NCBI GenBank assembly: GCA_030430565.1
Contig: JAUIKS010000011.1
Location: forward strand, 62,001-126,000
Reading direction: 5' to 3'
Length of the DNA: 64,000 nucleotides
DNA from: Polyangia bacterium
GTDB lineage: Bacteria > Myxococcota_A > Polyangia > Nannocystales > Nannocystaceae
A program made the position numbers and the translations under genes. The notes under the pieces are model-generated. The model made no database searches. It was not told where the DNA came from and saw only the letters and a program-made list of their open reading frames with translations. Shown here in pieces: positions 45,701 to 55,199 of the stretch (position 1 is the stretch's first letter; every line of letters starts with the position of its first letter).

Positions 45701-46031
45701 TGGCCTTCTTCTTCGTGGTCTTCTTCTTGGCCTTCTTCTTCGCGGCCGCCTTCGCCGTCTTCTTCGCGGCCGTCTTCTTCTTCGCGGCCTTCGCCGTCTT
45801 CTTCGCCGTCTTCTTCGCCACGAGCTTCGTCGCCTTCTTCTCGTCCGTCTGCTTCGCCGGTTTGTCTGCGGCTCTGGGCTGGACCAGTTGCGCGCGGCCT
45901 CCGCGGGCCGCGGGGTCCAGAATGTAAAGGAAGCACCGCGGCCGGGCCACTAGTGCGCAACGCGCCCTGAACCGAGCCGAGCGGCCGATCCACGGGGTGC
46001 TCACACTCACAGCGCTCGCAGCCGCCTTCAC
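42798..46031 (-). CDS. topA: DNA topoisomerase I with N-terminal Lys/Ala-rich tail
   Basis: The start used is a GTG at 46031; a GTG nearer the Lys region is possible and no Shine-Dalgarno decides. Residues about 57-193 are histone-H1-like, repeating KKTAKK and KKKAAKKTTAK. The Toprim domain starts with VIVESPAKAKTINKYLG, followed by TDLDREGEAIAWHL. The catalytic Tyr is in GLITYMRTDST near residue 570. The C-terminus holds zinc-finger modules CPQCGS...CTTYPEC and CPKCTA...CSKFPKC, and a middle module that has lost most Cys. It relaxes negative supercoils. A basic tail at the N-terminus is unusual; actinobacterial TopA has it at the C-terminus. Confidence 0.93.
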   Translation of the reverse strand: MKAAASAVSVSTPWIGRSARFRARCALVARPRCFLYILDPAARGGRAQLVQPRAADKPAKQTDEKKATKLVAKKTAKKTAKAAKKKTAAKKTAKAAAKKKAKKKTTKKKATKKTAAKKTAKKKAAKKTTAKKKAAKKTTAKKKAAKKTTAKKKATKKKAAKKKTAKKKTAAKKTTAKKKTAAKKKTAARKSTAGKQLVIVESPAKAKTINKYLGSDFVVQASVGHIRDLPAKSPKGQKQPVPGVDIEHNFKPTYVILPSKTKTVTELKRSAKDASEVWFATDLDREGEAIAWHLAHILGIKPKEAKRVVFNAITKPEIERAFSTPRPIDEDKVNAQQARRILDRIVGYQASPLLWKKVARGLSAGRVQSVAVRVIVEREREIDRFVPDERWQVSARVCFDPADSSALAEAWPKYLATRDEKNKGPTLRLQNSWMAERGALKADLVEYQGKRFALGCPADDPKDLSDEISKIADAVGLKDVSVESVQDPRGKGPARFRRRVLGQPNPVVRYAVSKIETKKTTSRPSAPYITSTLQIAAANQLGFTAQRTMRTAQSLYEGVSIPGEGQVGLITYMRTDSTHLSSEALGQLRGYIKELGDQYLPDKPNIYSSSNKGAQEAHEAIRPTDAARHPDKIKSALKDDQFKLYSLIWRRAVASQMTPARWNSTGVYFSRCDAGAPKDRPVALRATGRTLAFDGFYRVAGVPTASDEQTLPAFEVGQQLGLFAVEPEQKFSSPPPRYTEASLVRTLESEGIGRPSTYASIIQVIQDRKYAEQIDRRFYATDLGEVVTDKLTEAFADIMNVGYTREMEAQLDKIEDAGANWVHMLKRFYKTFSKDLESAHEQLTHAKAETQEAVYACPQCGSKTCYRFGKNGRFLSCTTYPECDYAAPINREGEPLLPEHVDIVCPEDGSMMELRSSRFGPFIASVSYPETRFVLNLDKKGNIKYPAIPPLVTDLECPKCTAPLNLRRGKRGPWLGCSKFPKCRGRMPWKELEEAKQDTLVAQLEVHEKANPRPELRRRDGSLIAEGTPVHTLLLPGGVAQLEIHPEYARTDAGKRAKERSAPSPLINPRLGQRARP
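45460..45850 (-). repeat. Lys/Ala-coding repeat tract in topA
   Basis: On the minus strand, codons AAG, AAA, GCC and ACG/ACC alternate to encode KKTAKKKAAKK-type repeats. Three near-identical 33-base units lie around 45590-45680. The opposite strand reads poly-Phe, an artefact. Confidence 0.8.
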
Positions 46032-46148
46032 CCTGGAGGGTGTTGGGGCCGCTCGATGCTGAACGTGCGCGTTGTGTAGAGCGTGAAGACCGACACGCCG
46101 TCATCAGCGCCGCGTGGGTGCGCCGGACGCGTCGTAGATCACTTCAGC

Positions 46149-46898
46149 TCACAGCGTGGCCGGACACTTGAGGACCGGATCCGCGTTGAGCAGCTCGCAC
46201 GCGTCCTCGATACAGTTGCAAGCGCGGCTGTCGCAGAAGCCACGCTGGTTGGCCGCCGAGAGCTGGTCGTAGCACTCGAGGTTCGTCGCGCTGCTCGGGT
46301 CGGGATCGGCCGTGAAGATCCGACACCCATTCCCATCGGGATCCTGGATCGTGTCGTGCGAGCCGTTCGCCCAGTTGATCGTGACGGGCGTCCCGTCAGG
46401 CCGCGTGTAGGTCTGACCGATGTCGGATCCCTGCACGGCGCGGAAGCGACCGGTGCCCGGGTCAAGCACGCAGTCGAGATCGACGTTGAGCGGCTGCGTC
46501 TGACAGCAGTTGGCCGTCGGCCCGCACACGGTAGCGATCTCCTCTGGCATCCAGGTCGGGTTGCAAGGAATCGGGCAGCCGTTGGTGAGCGTCGTCGCCT
46601 CGGGGGGAATCGTGCCGCTCCCGATGCACATGCCCGTCTGGCTCAGGACGTTGTTGTTGTCCGAGAAGATCGGCGTTGTGCCTGAGTACGTGGCGCCTGG
46701 GTATCCGGGGAGACCGCCACCTTGAGAGGCGGGGTCATCCGAGCAGCACTGGTACTCCGAAGGACAGGCGCTGCCCTGCTTCGAGGGGTTGCACTTGAAC
46801 GCCGGATTACCGTACTCAACCTTGAAGCAGGCCGACGCCAACAGGGCGCCTGCACCGAAGATCACGGCGTGGATCACGACTGACTTGACGAGGTTCAA
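46149..46898 (-). CDS. Cys-rich lipoprotein of unknown function
   Basis: The TTG at 46898 is chosen because AGGAGG lies 8 bases upstream, the best Shine-Dalgarno here; the frame is open further upstream. The signal peptide MNLVKSVVIHAVIFGAGALL ends ASAC, a lipobox. The mature protein has about 18 Cys, including CCSDD, CCQTQ and NCIEDACEL pairs, and is likely held by disulphides. I recognise no family. It lies upstream of topA on the same strand and diverges from the L,D-transpeptidase gene. Confidence 0.83.
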   Translation of the reverse strand: MNLVKSVVIHAVIFGAGALLASACFKVEYGNPAFKCNPSKQGSACPSEYQCCSDDPASQGGGLPGYPGATYSGTTPIFSDNNNVLSQTGMCIGSGTIPPEATTLTNGCPIPCNPTWMPEEIATVCGPTANCCQTQPLNVDLDCVLDPGTGRFRAVQGSDIGQTYTRPDGTPVTINWANGSHDTIQDPDGNGCRIFTADPDPSSATNLECYDQLSAANQRGFCDSRACNCIEDACELLNADPVLKCPATL

Positions 46899-47037
46899 CG
46901 ACCGGGCCTCCTTGCAGCGTCGAGACCGTGGCACAGACGACCGGCTCTTGTAAAGCTTTGACGCGATCGGTTTTGCCCCTCCGCACATCTTTGGCTGTTC
47001 GGGCATCACGCGCTAAGCTCGGGCGTAGTTGCTATCG

Positions 47038-49398
47038 ATGATGGTCGTATCCAATCCCGTGACTGGTAAGGCGTGGGGTGCGGCGCTCGCCCTGTGCCTA
47101 TGCGTAGGCTGCTCCAGCGCACAACAGGGCGCCGAGACGCCGAATGAGCAGCAGGTCGCACAACCCGCGCCGGGAGAATCTGCTCCAGAGGCCGAGCGCG
47201 CGAACACGCCCGACTTTGAAAAACAGATCGACCCTGGGCCGATCACGAAGGGGAGCATGCGCGAGCACCCCGCCGGCGACGCGTTCGTGTTCGATACCGC
47301 GCTGAGCGAAGACGGATCGCCGCGCAAGCTCGACATCGCGCAGGCCGAGGCGCGCGGGTACACGGTGATCGATCTCGGCAACTCGTGGGTGCCCTACATC
47401 TTCACGGAGAAGACGGCCGGCGCTGAGGACGTCTCGGAGAACACGTACCGACCGACCTATGTCGGGCTGGCGAACAACTGGATCAACGAGGACGGCGACA
47501 AGCTCAAGAGCCACGAGCGCAACTTCTTGGAGCTCTACGGGATCCCGCCGACGCTCGGGGTCATCCTCAGCGAGTGGGAGCGGGTCGAGAGCGAGGTCAA
47601 GCCGTGCCTCGAGAAGGCGAACTTCGACCCGTCCGTGTTCACCCGCTTCGAAGGCACGATCGCCTACAAAAAGGCCACAGGCGCCGCCCGCAAGCGCCTG
47701 CGCAAAGCCCGCTGGATGAAGAGCCAGCTCGACAAGGGCATGCGCAAGCAGAAGATCGACAAGGGTGACTACGCGGCCGCCGCCGAGCATCCAAAGCTCA
47801 AGCTGACGTACCAGCGTTGGCGCGAGCTGCAGGACGAGATCGACGTGATCACCGAGGCGCAGAAGCGGTTTCGCTGCGAGCGCCTGTTCCACAACGGTGA
47901 GAAGGGCGCCGGCAAGTTCGAAGAGGGCATCTACGACTCGGCCACGACCCACGCCCTGGCCCGCTTCGAGAAGAAGCACAACATCATGGGCTGGGGTCAC
48001 TTCAAGCGCGACAACCTCGACATGCTGGCGACCGGCCAGGACGAGAGCATGCACAATCGGCTGCTGCGTGTGCTCGACCAGCGCATCGTCGCCGCCGCCG
48101 GGATCATCGAGGACGGCTCGGCCGCGCAGTGGAAGCCCAAGTTCCGCTGGAAAGACAAGCAGGGCGAGGAGCACGCGCTGCGTGATCTCGCGTCGGAGTC
48201 GCTGGAGGTGACGGTGAAGGCGCTCGGCCTCGAGACGCCGGAGTCGGCGCGAGAGCAGCTCGATGTGCTCGCGCGGCTCGCCGCCGAGAGCGCCCCCGCC
48301 GAGAGCGAAGACGAGGACCCGAACGCCAAGAAGGGCAAGAAGAAGAAGGACGCCAAGAAGGACGGTCCGTTCGCCAACCTGCTCATCGCCATCAAGCTCC
48401 CGGAGAAGCCCGAGTACTACGGCGACAACATGAAGTTCGACGTGGTCATTGACCGCGGCGATGTCTGGTACGACTTCATCTACGACGACGAGGGCAACAG
48501 ACGCTCGCAGCCCCGCAAACGCAAGCCCCGGTTCACGCTCTACACGACCTACGAGGACCAGCGCATCCCGCTGGTCCGCTGGGGCACGACCATCGGCTCA
48601 TGGCGCAACGAGCTGAAGGACGGCAAGGTCTACTACAAGTATAAGAACTCCGATGTCGGTCCGCGTGTATGGAAGGACATCGTGGCGGCGCCGACGTGGA
48701 TCCCGCCCGCCTCAACGCCGGCGCCTGAGCTGCTCCGGCGCTCGTGGAAGGACGGCAAGTTCGGCGTGCGCGTCAACTACCAGACCATGGGGCCGAGCTA
48801 CAAGTCGGCCTACGGGCTGGTCGCGGCGTACCACATCAAGGAGGCCTTCGACAAAGAGGGCAACTGGAAGGCCGACCTCGACAACGGGATCCGGACCCAC
48901 GGCAGCGTCGACTACATGTCGATCCTGCGCCGCTACTCCCACGGCTGTCACCGCCTCTACAACATGAACGCGGTCCGGCTGTTCTCGTTCGTGCTCCGGC
49001 ACCGCGAGTACACCCGCGAGGGCCAGATGCCGCTGGGCTTCGGCCGCAATATCGAGCACGAGGGCAAGACCTACAACATCCGCCTCGCTTCACGTGGCTA
49101 TAAGTTCAGGTTGAGCGAGCCGATCCCCGTCGAGGTGACGAAGGGTCGCATCCAGGGCAAGCGCAAGGTCCCGCACGAGACGTACATCGAGAAGCCGGGC
49201 GTCGACTACACGGAGGCGCCGACCTGCCCCGAAGGCGTGGTCTGCGAGACCGGCCAGCCCGGCGAGCCGGGAGAGGAGCCGCTGGTGCCCGGCGCGACGC
49301 CGGGGACGCCGACGCCAACGCCCGGCGTCGGAGTCCCGACGACTCCGACTGCCCCGACGCCGACGCCACCGCCACCGCCGTCGCCGCTCGGCGGATGA
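47038..49398 (+). CDS. L,D-transpeptidase (YkuD-type) lipoprotein
   Basis: The ATG at 47038 gives a signal peptide with LCVGC lipobox. Residues about 25-110 are a linker; residues about 110-430 form a helical/peptidoglycan-binding-like region, including a poly-Lys patch (KKGKKKKDAKK) at bases 48328-48362. The YkuD domain contains the catalytic signature HGS near residue 621 and YSHGCHRL near 635, where Cys is the nucleophile. The C-terminus is a Pro/Thr-rich tail. Family members cross-link peptidoglycan stem peptides or attach lipoproteins to the wall. At 786 residues it is about twice the usual length, so the N-terminal region may have a separate role. Confidence 0.88.
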   Translation: MMVVSNPVTGKAWGAALALCLCVGCSSAQQGAETPNEQQVAQPAPGESAPEAERANTPDFEKQIDPGPITKGSMREHPAGDAFVFDTALSEDGSPRKLDIAQAEARGYTVIDLGNSWVPYIFTEKTAGAEDVSENTYRPTYVGLANNWINEDGDKLKSHERNFLELYGIPPTLGVILSEWERVESEVKPCLEKANFDPSVFTRFEGTIAYKKATGAARKRLRKARWMKSQLDKGMRKQKIDKGDYAAAAEHPKLKLTYQRWRELQDEIDVITEAQKRFRCERLFHNGEKGAGKFEEGIYDSATTHALARFEKKHNIMGWGHFKRDNLDMLATGQDESMHNRLLRVLDQRIVAAAGIIEDGSAAQWKPKFRWKDKQGEEHALRDLASESLEVTVKALGLETPESAREQLDVLARLAAESAPAESEDEDPNAKKGKKKKDAKKDGPFANLLIAIKLPEKPEYYGDNMKFDVVIDRGDVWYDFIYDDEGNRRSQPRKRKPRFTLYTTYEDQRIPLVRWGTTIGSWRNELKDGKVYYKYKNSDVGPRVWKDIVAAPTWIPPASTPAPELLRRSWKDGKFGVRVNYQTMGPSYKSAYGLVAAYHIKEAFDKEGNWKADLDNGIRTHGSVDYMSILRRYSHGCHRLYNMNAVRLFSFVLRHREYTREGQMPLGFGRNIEHEGKTYNIRLASRGYKFRLSEPIPVEVTKGRIQGKRKVPHETYIEKPGVDYTEAPTCPEGVVCETGQPGEPGEEPLVPGATPGTPTPTPGVGVPTTPTAPTPTPPPPPSPLGG

Positions 49399-49433
49399 CG
49401 TGGGCTGGCGCACAGCGCAGGCTCGCCGATGAT

Positions 49434-49449
49434 GGGCTTTCTTGAGCCC
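49434..49449 (+). terminator. Weak hairpin after the L,D-transpeptidase gene
   Basis: GGGCT and AGCCC flank TTCTTG at 49434-49449, followed by GTTGT. It is short but placed as expected 35 bases after the stop, and argues for the next gene starting after it. Confidence 0.4.
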
Positions 49450-49485
49450 GTTGTCGGTGCTGGCGTTGTTGATATAGTGCGCGCC

Positions 49486-50451
49486 GTGCAAGCCAGCAGC
49501 CACCGGTTTGAGGACAGCTTTCGTCGCCACCTGATCCCCGAGCAACGCCGGGCCCTCCTGGAGACGATCGCGCGAGAGCTCTCGCCGGACACGACCCTCG
49601 GCGAGGTCGTCGACGCGGTGGAGAGCCTGGGCTGGGGTGAGCATATGGGTGAGCTGTGCCTGGCGGAGATCGCCGGCGCGCTCGTACAGGACGGCGACGG
49701 CGAGCCGAGCGCCGACGCGAGCGCCGAGGACCAGGACGACGAGACGGCGGCCGAGGACGAGGCTGAAGACGAGGCCGAGGACGAGGCCGAGGACGACTCG
49801 GAGGACGAGTACGAGGACGAAGACGAAGACGAGGACGAGGACGAGGACGAAGCGGAGGCAGAGGCGGAGGAAGACCCGATCCAGCTGCTGCTGACGTCGT
49901 CACGATCGAGCCGCCGGAAATCGTCCTCTCGACGCGCGAGCGCGCAGAAAAAAACCTCCAAGAAAAGCGCTAAGAAGACCGCCAAGGCCAAGAAGACCGC
50001 CAAGAAGAAGGCCTCCGCCAAGAAAGTCTCGAAGAAAAAGACCGCCAAGAAGGCTTCTAAGAAGAAGACCGCCAAGAAGAAGGCGACCAAGAAGAAGGCC
50101 GCCAAGAAGGCGACCAAGGCCAAGAAGGCGACTAAGAAGAAGGCCGCCAAGAAGAAGACCGCCAAGAAGGCCGCCAAGAAGAAGACCGCCAAGAAGGCCG
50201 CGAGCAAGAAGTCGAAGAGCCGCAAGGCGAAGCTCACGGCGCCGATCGACGACGAGGCGATGAGCATCGAGCAAGCGGCGCGCAAGCTGGTGCCGCTGGT
50301 CCGCAAGTACAAACAGGCGACGATGCAGGATCTCGAGGAGGCGACCGGGCTCGGACGTCGCAAGCTCCGGTTCCACGTCGGCCAGCTGGTGAAGCACGGC
50401 AAGCTCAAGCGCCACGGCATGGGCCGGGGCACGCACTACACGGTCAAGTGA
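49486..50451 (+). CDS. Acidic/basic histone-H1-like protein with winged-helix end
   Basis: The GTG at 49486 is used because the hairpin at 49434 argues against the upstream ATG at 49429 (340 aa). Residues about 1-80 are helical and unlike anything I know. Residues about 80-135 are almost wholly Asp/Glu (AEDEAEDEAED-type). Residues about 150-250 are Lys/Ala-rich with KKTAKK repeats. The last 75 residues (MSIEQAARKLVPLVRKYKQA, QDLEEATGLGRRKLRFHVGQL) look like a winged helix-turn-helix. I infer a nucleoid-associated or DNA-condensing protein. Basic tails are known in HU-like and H1-like bacterial proteins. The acidic block may mask or bind the basic block. Confidence 0.82.
   Translation: MQASSHRFEDSFRRHLIPEQRRALLETIARELSPDTTLGEVVDAVESLGWGEHMGELCLAEIAGALVQDGDGEPSADASAEDQDDETAAEDEAEDEAEDEAEDDSEDEYEDEDEDEDEDEDEAEAEAEEDPIQLLLTSSRSSRRKSSSRRASAQKKTSKKSAKKTAKAKKTAKKKASAKKVSKKKTAKKASKKKTAKKKATKKKAAKKATKAKKATKKKAAKKKTAKKAAKKKTAKKAASKKSKSRKAKLTAPIDDEAMSIEQAARKLVPLVRKYKQATMQDLEEATGLGRRKLRFHVGQLVKHGKLKRHGMGRGTHYTVK
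49930..50215 (+). repeat. Lys/Ala-coding repeat tract
   Basis: AAGAAG-rich, KKTAKK/KKKATKK-coding repeats. They are in the opposite orientation to the tract in topA (45460-45850) and in mutY (50763-50880). Confidence 0.8.
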
Positions 50452-50490
50452 GCAGCGCGCGGCCCGCCGCGCAGCGCGAGTCCTCCGGAG

Positions 50491-51741
<1,251 letters not shown>

Positions 51742-51994
51742 CCGGGGTCTCTAGCCCGGATTTTTCGCTCCGTCACCCCGCGCCGGCGAGGCGCGAAGGC
51801 CCGCACGCGCCGCGCCGTGACGGACCTCGCCAGCGCAGTTTTTGGGTCGATCTTGGAATGAACGCTTTGGGCCGAATTCCGCCCTCTCAGGCCCATTGGC
51901 GCCCGTTGAAGGATTTTTTTTGATTTCGGCCCACCGGTGGATACTTCCGGGTAAGCTCGCGCGTCACGGGTTTGAAGGACCCGGCGTCTCACGC

Positions 51995-53386
51995 ATGTTC
52001 CGTAAACGAGATACGCATATTCACTTCGTCGGTATCGGTGGCATCGGCATGAGCGGCATCGCCGAGGTGCTGGTCAACCTGGACTACCGCGTGACCGGCA
52101 CCGACCTCCGCGACTCCGAGGTCACCCGTCGACTCGCGCGCCTCGGCGCGGTCATCCACCGCGGCCACGGCGAGGAATACCTGGGTGACGCGGATGTCGT
52201 CGTGATCTCCTCGGCGATCCCCGACCACAACCCCGAGGTCATCGCCGCGCGCGCGCGCAAGATCCCCGTGATCCCGCGGGCCGAGATGCTCGCCGAGCTC
52301 ATGCGGCTCAAGCAGGGCATCGCGATCGCGGGCTCGCACGGCAAGACGACCACGACGAGCCTCGTGAGCACCGCGCTGCACGCCGCCGGGGTCGACCCCA
52401 CGGTCGTGATCGGCGGCAAGCTGAACTCCCTGGGCTCCAACGCGCGCCTGGGCAGCAGCGACATCCTGGTGGCCGAGGCCGATGAGAGCGACGGCAGCTT
52501 CTTGCTGCTGAACCCCACGATCGCGGTCATCACCAACATCGACAACGAGCACATGGACCACTACGGGAGCATGGAGGCGCAGCTGGACGCGTTCCTCGGC
52601 TTCGCCAACCGGATCCCGTTTTACGGGATCTCGGTCGTGTGCATCGACGACCCCAACGTCGCCGCGCTGGTGCCGAGGCTGCACAAGCGCTACGCGACCT
52701 ACGGCTTCACGGACGGCGCCGACTACCAGGCCAGCGATCTGCGCCACGAGGGGCCGGTCACGAAGTTCCGCGTCTCGGCGCGCGGGCAGGACCTGGGCGA
52801 GTTCACGCTGCACATGCCGGGCCGGCACAACGTGCTCAACGCGGTCGCGACGATCGCGGTGTGTGATGACCAGGAGGTCGACGTCGAGGTCACGCGCCAG
52901 GCGCTCGCGCAATTTGAGGGCGTCCAGCGGCGCTTCACGGTCCGCGGGACCGCCGGGGGCGTCCTGGTCGTCGATGACTACGGGCACCACCCGACGGAGC
53001 TGCGCGCGACGCTGGCCGGCGCCCGCACCTCGTACCCGCAGCAGCGCTTGATCGCGGCGTTTCAGCCGCACCGCTACACCCGCGTGCGCGATCATCTCGA
53101 GGCCTTCGCCGAGAGCCTGGACGCCGCCGATATCGTGGTCTTGACCGATATTTACCGGGCTGGAGAGCAGCCGATCGAGGGCGTGACGATCGAGCGCCTG
53201 GTCGAGCGCACGCGACGTCGCCGCCCCAACAGGCCGGTCGTGCTGGTCCGGGAGCTCTCGGAGGTCGCTGATCGTCTGGCCGCGCTCTCGCGCCCGGGCG
53301 ACGTGATCATCACGCTGGGCGCCGGCTCGATCACGCAGGTCAGCGTGGAGTTGGCGACCCGCCTGGACACGCTCTCGGCCTCCTAG
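51995..53386 (+). CDS. murC: UDP-N-acetylmuramate-L-alanine ligase
   Basis: The ATG at 51995 starts MFRKRDTHIHFVGIGGIGM, the normal MurC N-terminus; the frame is open upstream but has no homology. The ATP loop is AGSHGKTTTT near residue 110. Later marks are VAEADESDGSFL, TNIDNEHMDHYGS, VVDDYGHHPTEL and AFQPHRYTRV, typical of Mur ligases. It adds L-Ala to UDP-MurNAc in peptidoglycan synthesis. It heads a plus-strand series murC-murB-lipoprotein-bolA-two unknowns and diverges from mutY. No ddl or ftsQ follows murB, so it is not in the usual dcw cluster order. Confidence 0.97.
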   Translation: MFRKRDTHIHFVGIGGIGMSGIAEVLVNLDYRVTGTDLRDSEVTRRLARLGAVIHRGHGEEYLGDADVVVISSAIPDHNPEVIAARARKIPVIPRAEMLAELMRLKQGIAIAGSHGKTTTTSLVSTALHAAGVDPTVVIGGKLNSLGSNARLGSSDILVAEADESDGSFLLLNPTIAVITNIDNEHMDHYGSMEAQLDAFLGFANRIPFYGISVVCIDDPNVAALVPRLHKRYATYGFTDGADYQASDLRHEGPVTKFRVSARGQDLGEFTLHMPGRHNVLNAVATIAVCDDQEVDVEVTRQALAQFEGVQRRFTVRGTAGGVLVVDDYGHHPTELRATLAGARTSYPQQRLIAAFQPHRYTRVRDHLEAFAESLDAADIVVLTDIYRAGEQPIEGVTIERLVERTRRRRPNRPVVLVRELSEVADRLAALSRPGDVIITLGAGSITQVSVELATRLDTLSAS

Positions 53387-53397
53387 GCTCGCCCGTC

Positions 53398-54402
53398 ATG
53401 GACCCCGTGATCGCCCCTCGCCGCCCGACTCGCCCGCAGACTTCGAACGAGACCCGCGGCCAAGCGCTGCGCCGCGCGCTGCTCGAGGACCGCCAGGTCC
53501 ACGACTTCGTCGAGGCCGGCGCGCTCGAGCTGTCGCCCGATGAGTCGATGGCCCGACACACGACCCTGCGCCTCGGCGGCCCCGCGGATGTGTGGGCCCG
53601 CCCGCGCAGCCTGGAGGCGCTCTCGGCCCTGCTCCGACGCACGCACGCGGCCAACATCCCGGTTTGCTTCGTGGGCGCCGGCACGAACTTGCTGGTGCGC
53701 GACGGCGGGATCCGGGGCGTCGTGGTCAATATCGGGAAGCTGACCGCCGTCTCGCGCCCCGCCCCGGAGCACGAGCCCGGTCACCTGGAGGTCGAGGCCG
53801 GGGTGAGCACCGGGCGCCTGCTGCGTCACTCGCTCGACTGGTCGCTGGGCGGGATCGAGTTTTTGGGCGGGGTTCCGGGCAGCGTCGGCGGCGGGCTGGT
53901 GATGAACGCCGGGACCTACCTCGGCGAATTCACGGATGTCGTGACCGAGGTCCGCAGCATCCGCGTCAACGGCGAGCTGATGGTCCGCGACCACGACGCC
54001 TGCGGGTTTCGCTACCGCGCCTCGGACCTGCCGCGCGACGAGGTGGTGATCGGCACGACGCTCCAGCTCACGCCGCGCCCGCTCGCGGAGATCGAGGCCG
54101 ACGTCCAGGGGCTGCGCAAGCGCCGAAAAGAGCGCGAGCCCACGGGCGTGGCCAACAGCGGGAGCACGTTCAAGAACCCGCCGGGTGACTACGCCGGGCG
54201 CCTGATCGAGGTCGCCGGGCTCAAGGGCACGCGCGTGGGCGGAGCGTTCGTCAGCCCCAAGCACGCCAATTGGCTGGTGGTCGAGCGCGGCGCGCCGTGC
54301 TCCGCCGCGCAGCTGCTGACGCTCGTCGAGCAGGTGCGGGGCGCGGTGTACCGACATCACGGGGTCGAGCTCGAGCTCGAGCTGAAGGTCATCGGTGAGT
54401 AG
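53398..54402 (+). CDS. murB: UDP-N-acetylenolpyruvoylglucosamine reductase
   Basis: It starts 11 bases after murC and has 334 residues. FAD-binding motifs are HTTLRLGGPADVWARP, FVGAGTNLLVRDGG, and GIEFLGGVPGSVGGGLVMNAG. The active-site segment with the catalytic Ser is NSGSTFKNPPGDYAGRLIE, the type I form, and GLKGTRVGGAFVSPKHANW follows. It reduces UDP-GlcNAc-enolpyruvate to UDP-MurNAc with NADPH. Its stop overlaps the next start by 8 bases. Confidence 0.97.
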   Translation: MDPVIAPRRPTRPQTSNETRGQALRRALLEDRQVHDFVEAGALELSPDESMARHTTLRLGGPADVWARPRSLEALSALLRRTHAANIPVCFVGAGTNLLVRDGGIRGVVVNIGKLTAVSRPAPEHEPGHLEVEAGVSTGRLLRHSLDWSLGGIEFLGGVPGSVGGGLVMNAGTYLGEFTDVVTEVRSIRVNGELMVRDHDACGFRYRASDLPRDEVVIGTTLQLTPRPLAEIEADVQGLRKRRKEREPTGVANSGSTFKNPPGDYAGRLIEVAGLKGTRVGGAFVSPKHANWLVVERGAPCSAAQLLTLVEQVRGAVYRHHGVELELELKVIGE

Positions 54403-54835
54403 CGCCGCTTCGCGGGCCATGGCCGCGATCTCGCTCGCGCTGCTGGCCAGCGCCGCGTGTACGGCCAAGAACCCGCCGGCCCCGACGGACGCCGAGGCCT
54501 GGATCGTGCTCGAGTACGGCGACTTCGGGCCGCAGGCCGCCGCCTACGAGCTGCTGGGGATGCAGTGGTTTCAATGGAGCGGGCACGGAGACTCCGATCC
54601 GCGCTCGCTCGATCCGATCCAGGTCGTCGTGTACCGCCCGGACAGGGTCTCGCTCTCCGAGGTCCGCGCGCGCTTCCCGGTGATCGAATCCGAGCGGCAG
54701 GACTATCGCTACATCACGTACGAAGACGCGCTCGCGTACCTCGACGACACCCTCGAGCACGCGGACGCGGAGATCCCGTCATTGGTGACCGAGCTCCGCG
54801 CGACGCGGGCCCGGATCCAGGGCGGGCTCGATTGA
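54395..54835 (+). CDS. Small lipoprotein, 146 aa, unknown function
   Basis: The GTG at 54395 overlaps the end of murB by 8 bases. The signal peptide ends ASAAC, a lipobox. The rest is an alpha/beta mix without a family I know; it has an aromatic-rich stretch around residue 55 (LLGMQWFQWSGHG). Position in the murC-murB unit suggests a cell-envelope role, which is inference. Confidence 0.8.
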   Translation: MSSAASRAMAAISLALLASAACTAKNPPAPTDAEAWIVLEYGDFGPQAAAYELLGMQWFQWSGHGDSDPRSLDPIQVVVYRPDRVSLSEVRARFPVIESERQDYRYITYEDALAYLDDTLEHADAEIPSLVTELRATRARIQGGLD

Positions 54836-54935
54836 CGGGGCCCGGCGAGACGAGGGCGCCCACGCCCATCCCGCGCGGCCCTGACCGCGTCCGCGCGAAC
54901 GGGGAGAGCCGCGATGACGTGGTACAAACCGGGCA

Positions 54936-55193
54936 GTGTCGCATCACCCGACAGACTTTCAGGGCTCAGTTACCGACGCAATTCGCGAAGCTATCGTCGC
55001 CAAGATCCCGGACGCGGAGATCGTGGTCGCGGGCGGCGGCGGCCACTACACGATCCAGGTTACCTCCACGGCGTTTAAGGGCAAGAACCGCGTACAGCAG
55101 CAGCGGTTGGTCTACGGCGCTATCGCCCACCTCATGGCCGGCGCGACCCCGCCAGTGCACGCGGTGGACACCCTCAAGACCCTTACCCCCTGA
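54936..55193 (+). CDS. BolA/IbaG family protein
   Basis: GTG at 54936 gives 85 residues, the family size. The central strand and helix fit BolA: VVAGGGGHYTIQVTSTAFKG (HY taking the usual H-x position), KNRVQQQRLVYGAIAHL, and PPVHAVDTLKTLTP with the conserved His and the TP ending, closest to the IbaG/YrbA type. BolA proteins pair with monothiol glutaredoxins to handle Fe-S clusters; IbaG links to cell-envelope stress. It follows the lipoprotein by 100 bases, near murA-like functions in other genomes. Confidence 0.88.
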   Translation: MSHHPTDFQGSVTDAIREAIVAKIPDAEIVVAGGGGHYTIQVTSTAFKGKNRVQQQRLVYGAIAHLMAGATPPVHAVDTLKTLTP

Positions 55194-55199
55194 GGCGAT

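Noticed and set aside
45400..45970. Phe- and Ser-rich frames on the plus strand, looking like membrane proteins
   Set aside because: They are the antisense of the AAG/GCC Lys/Ala tract in topA.
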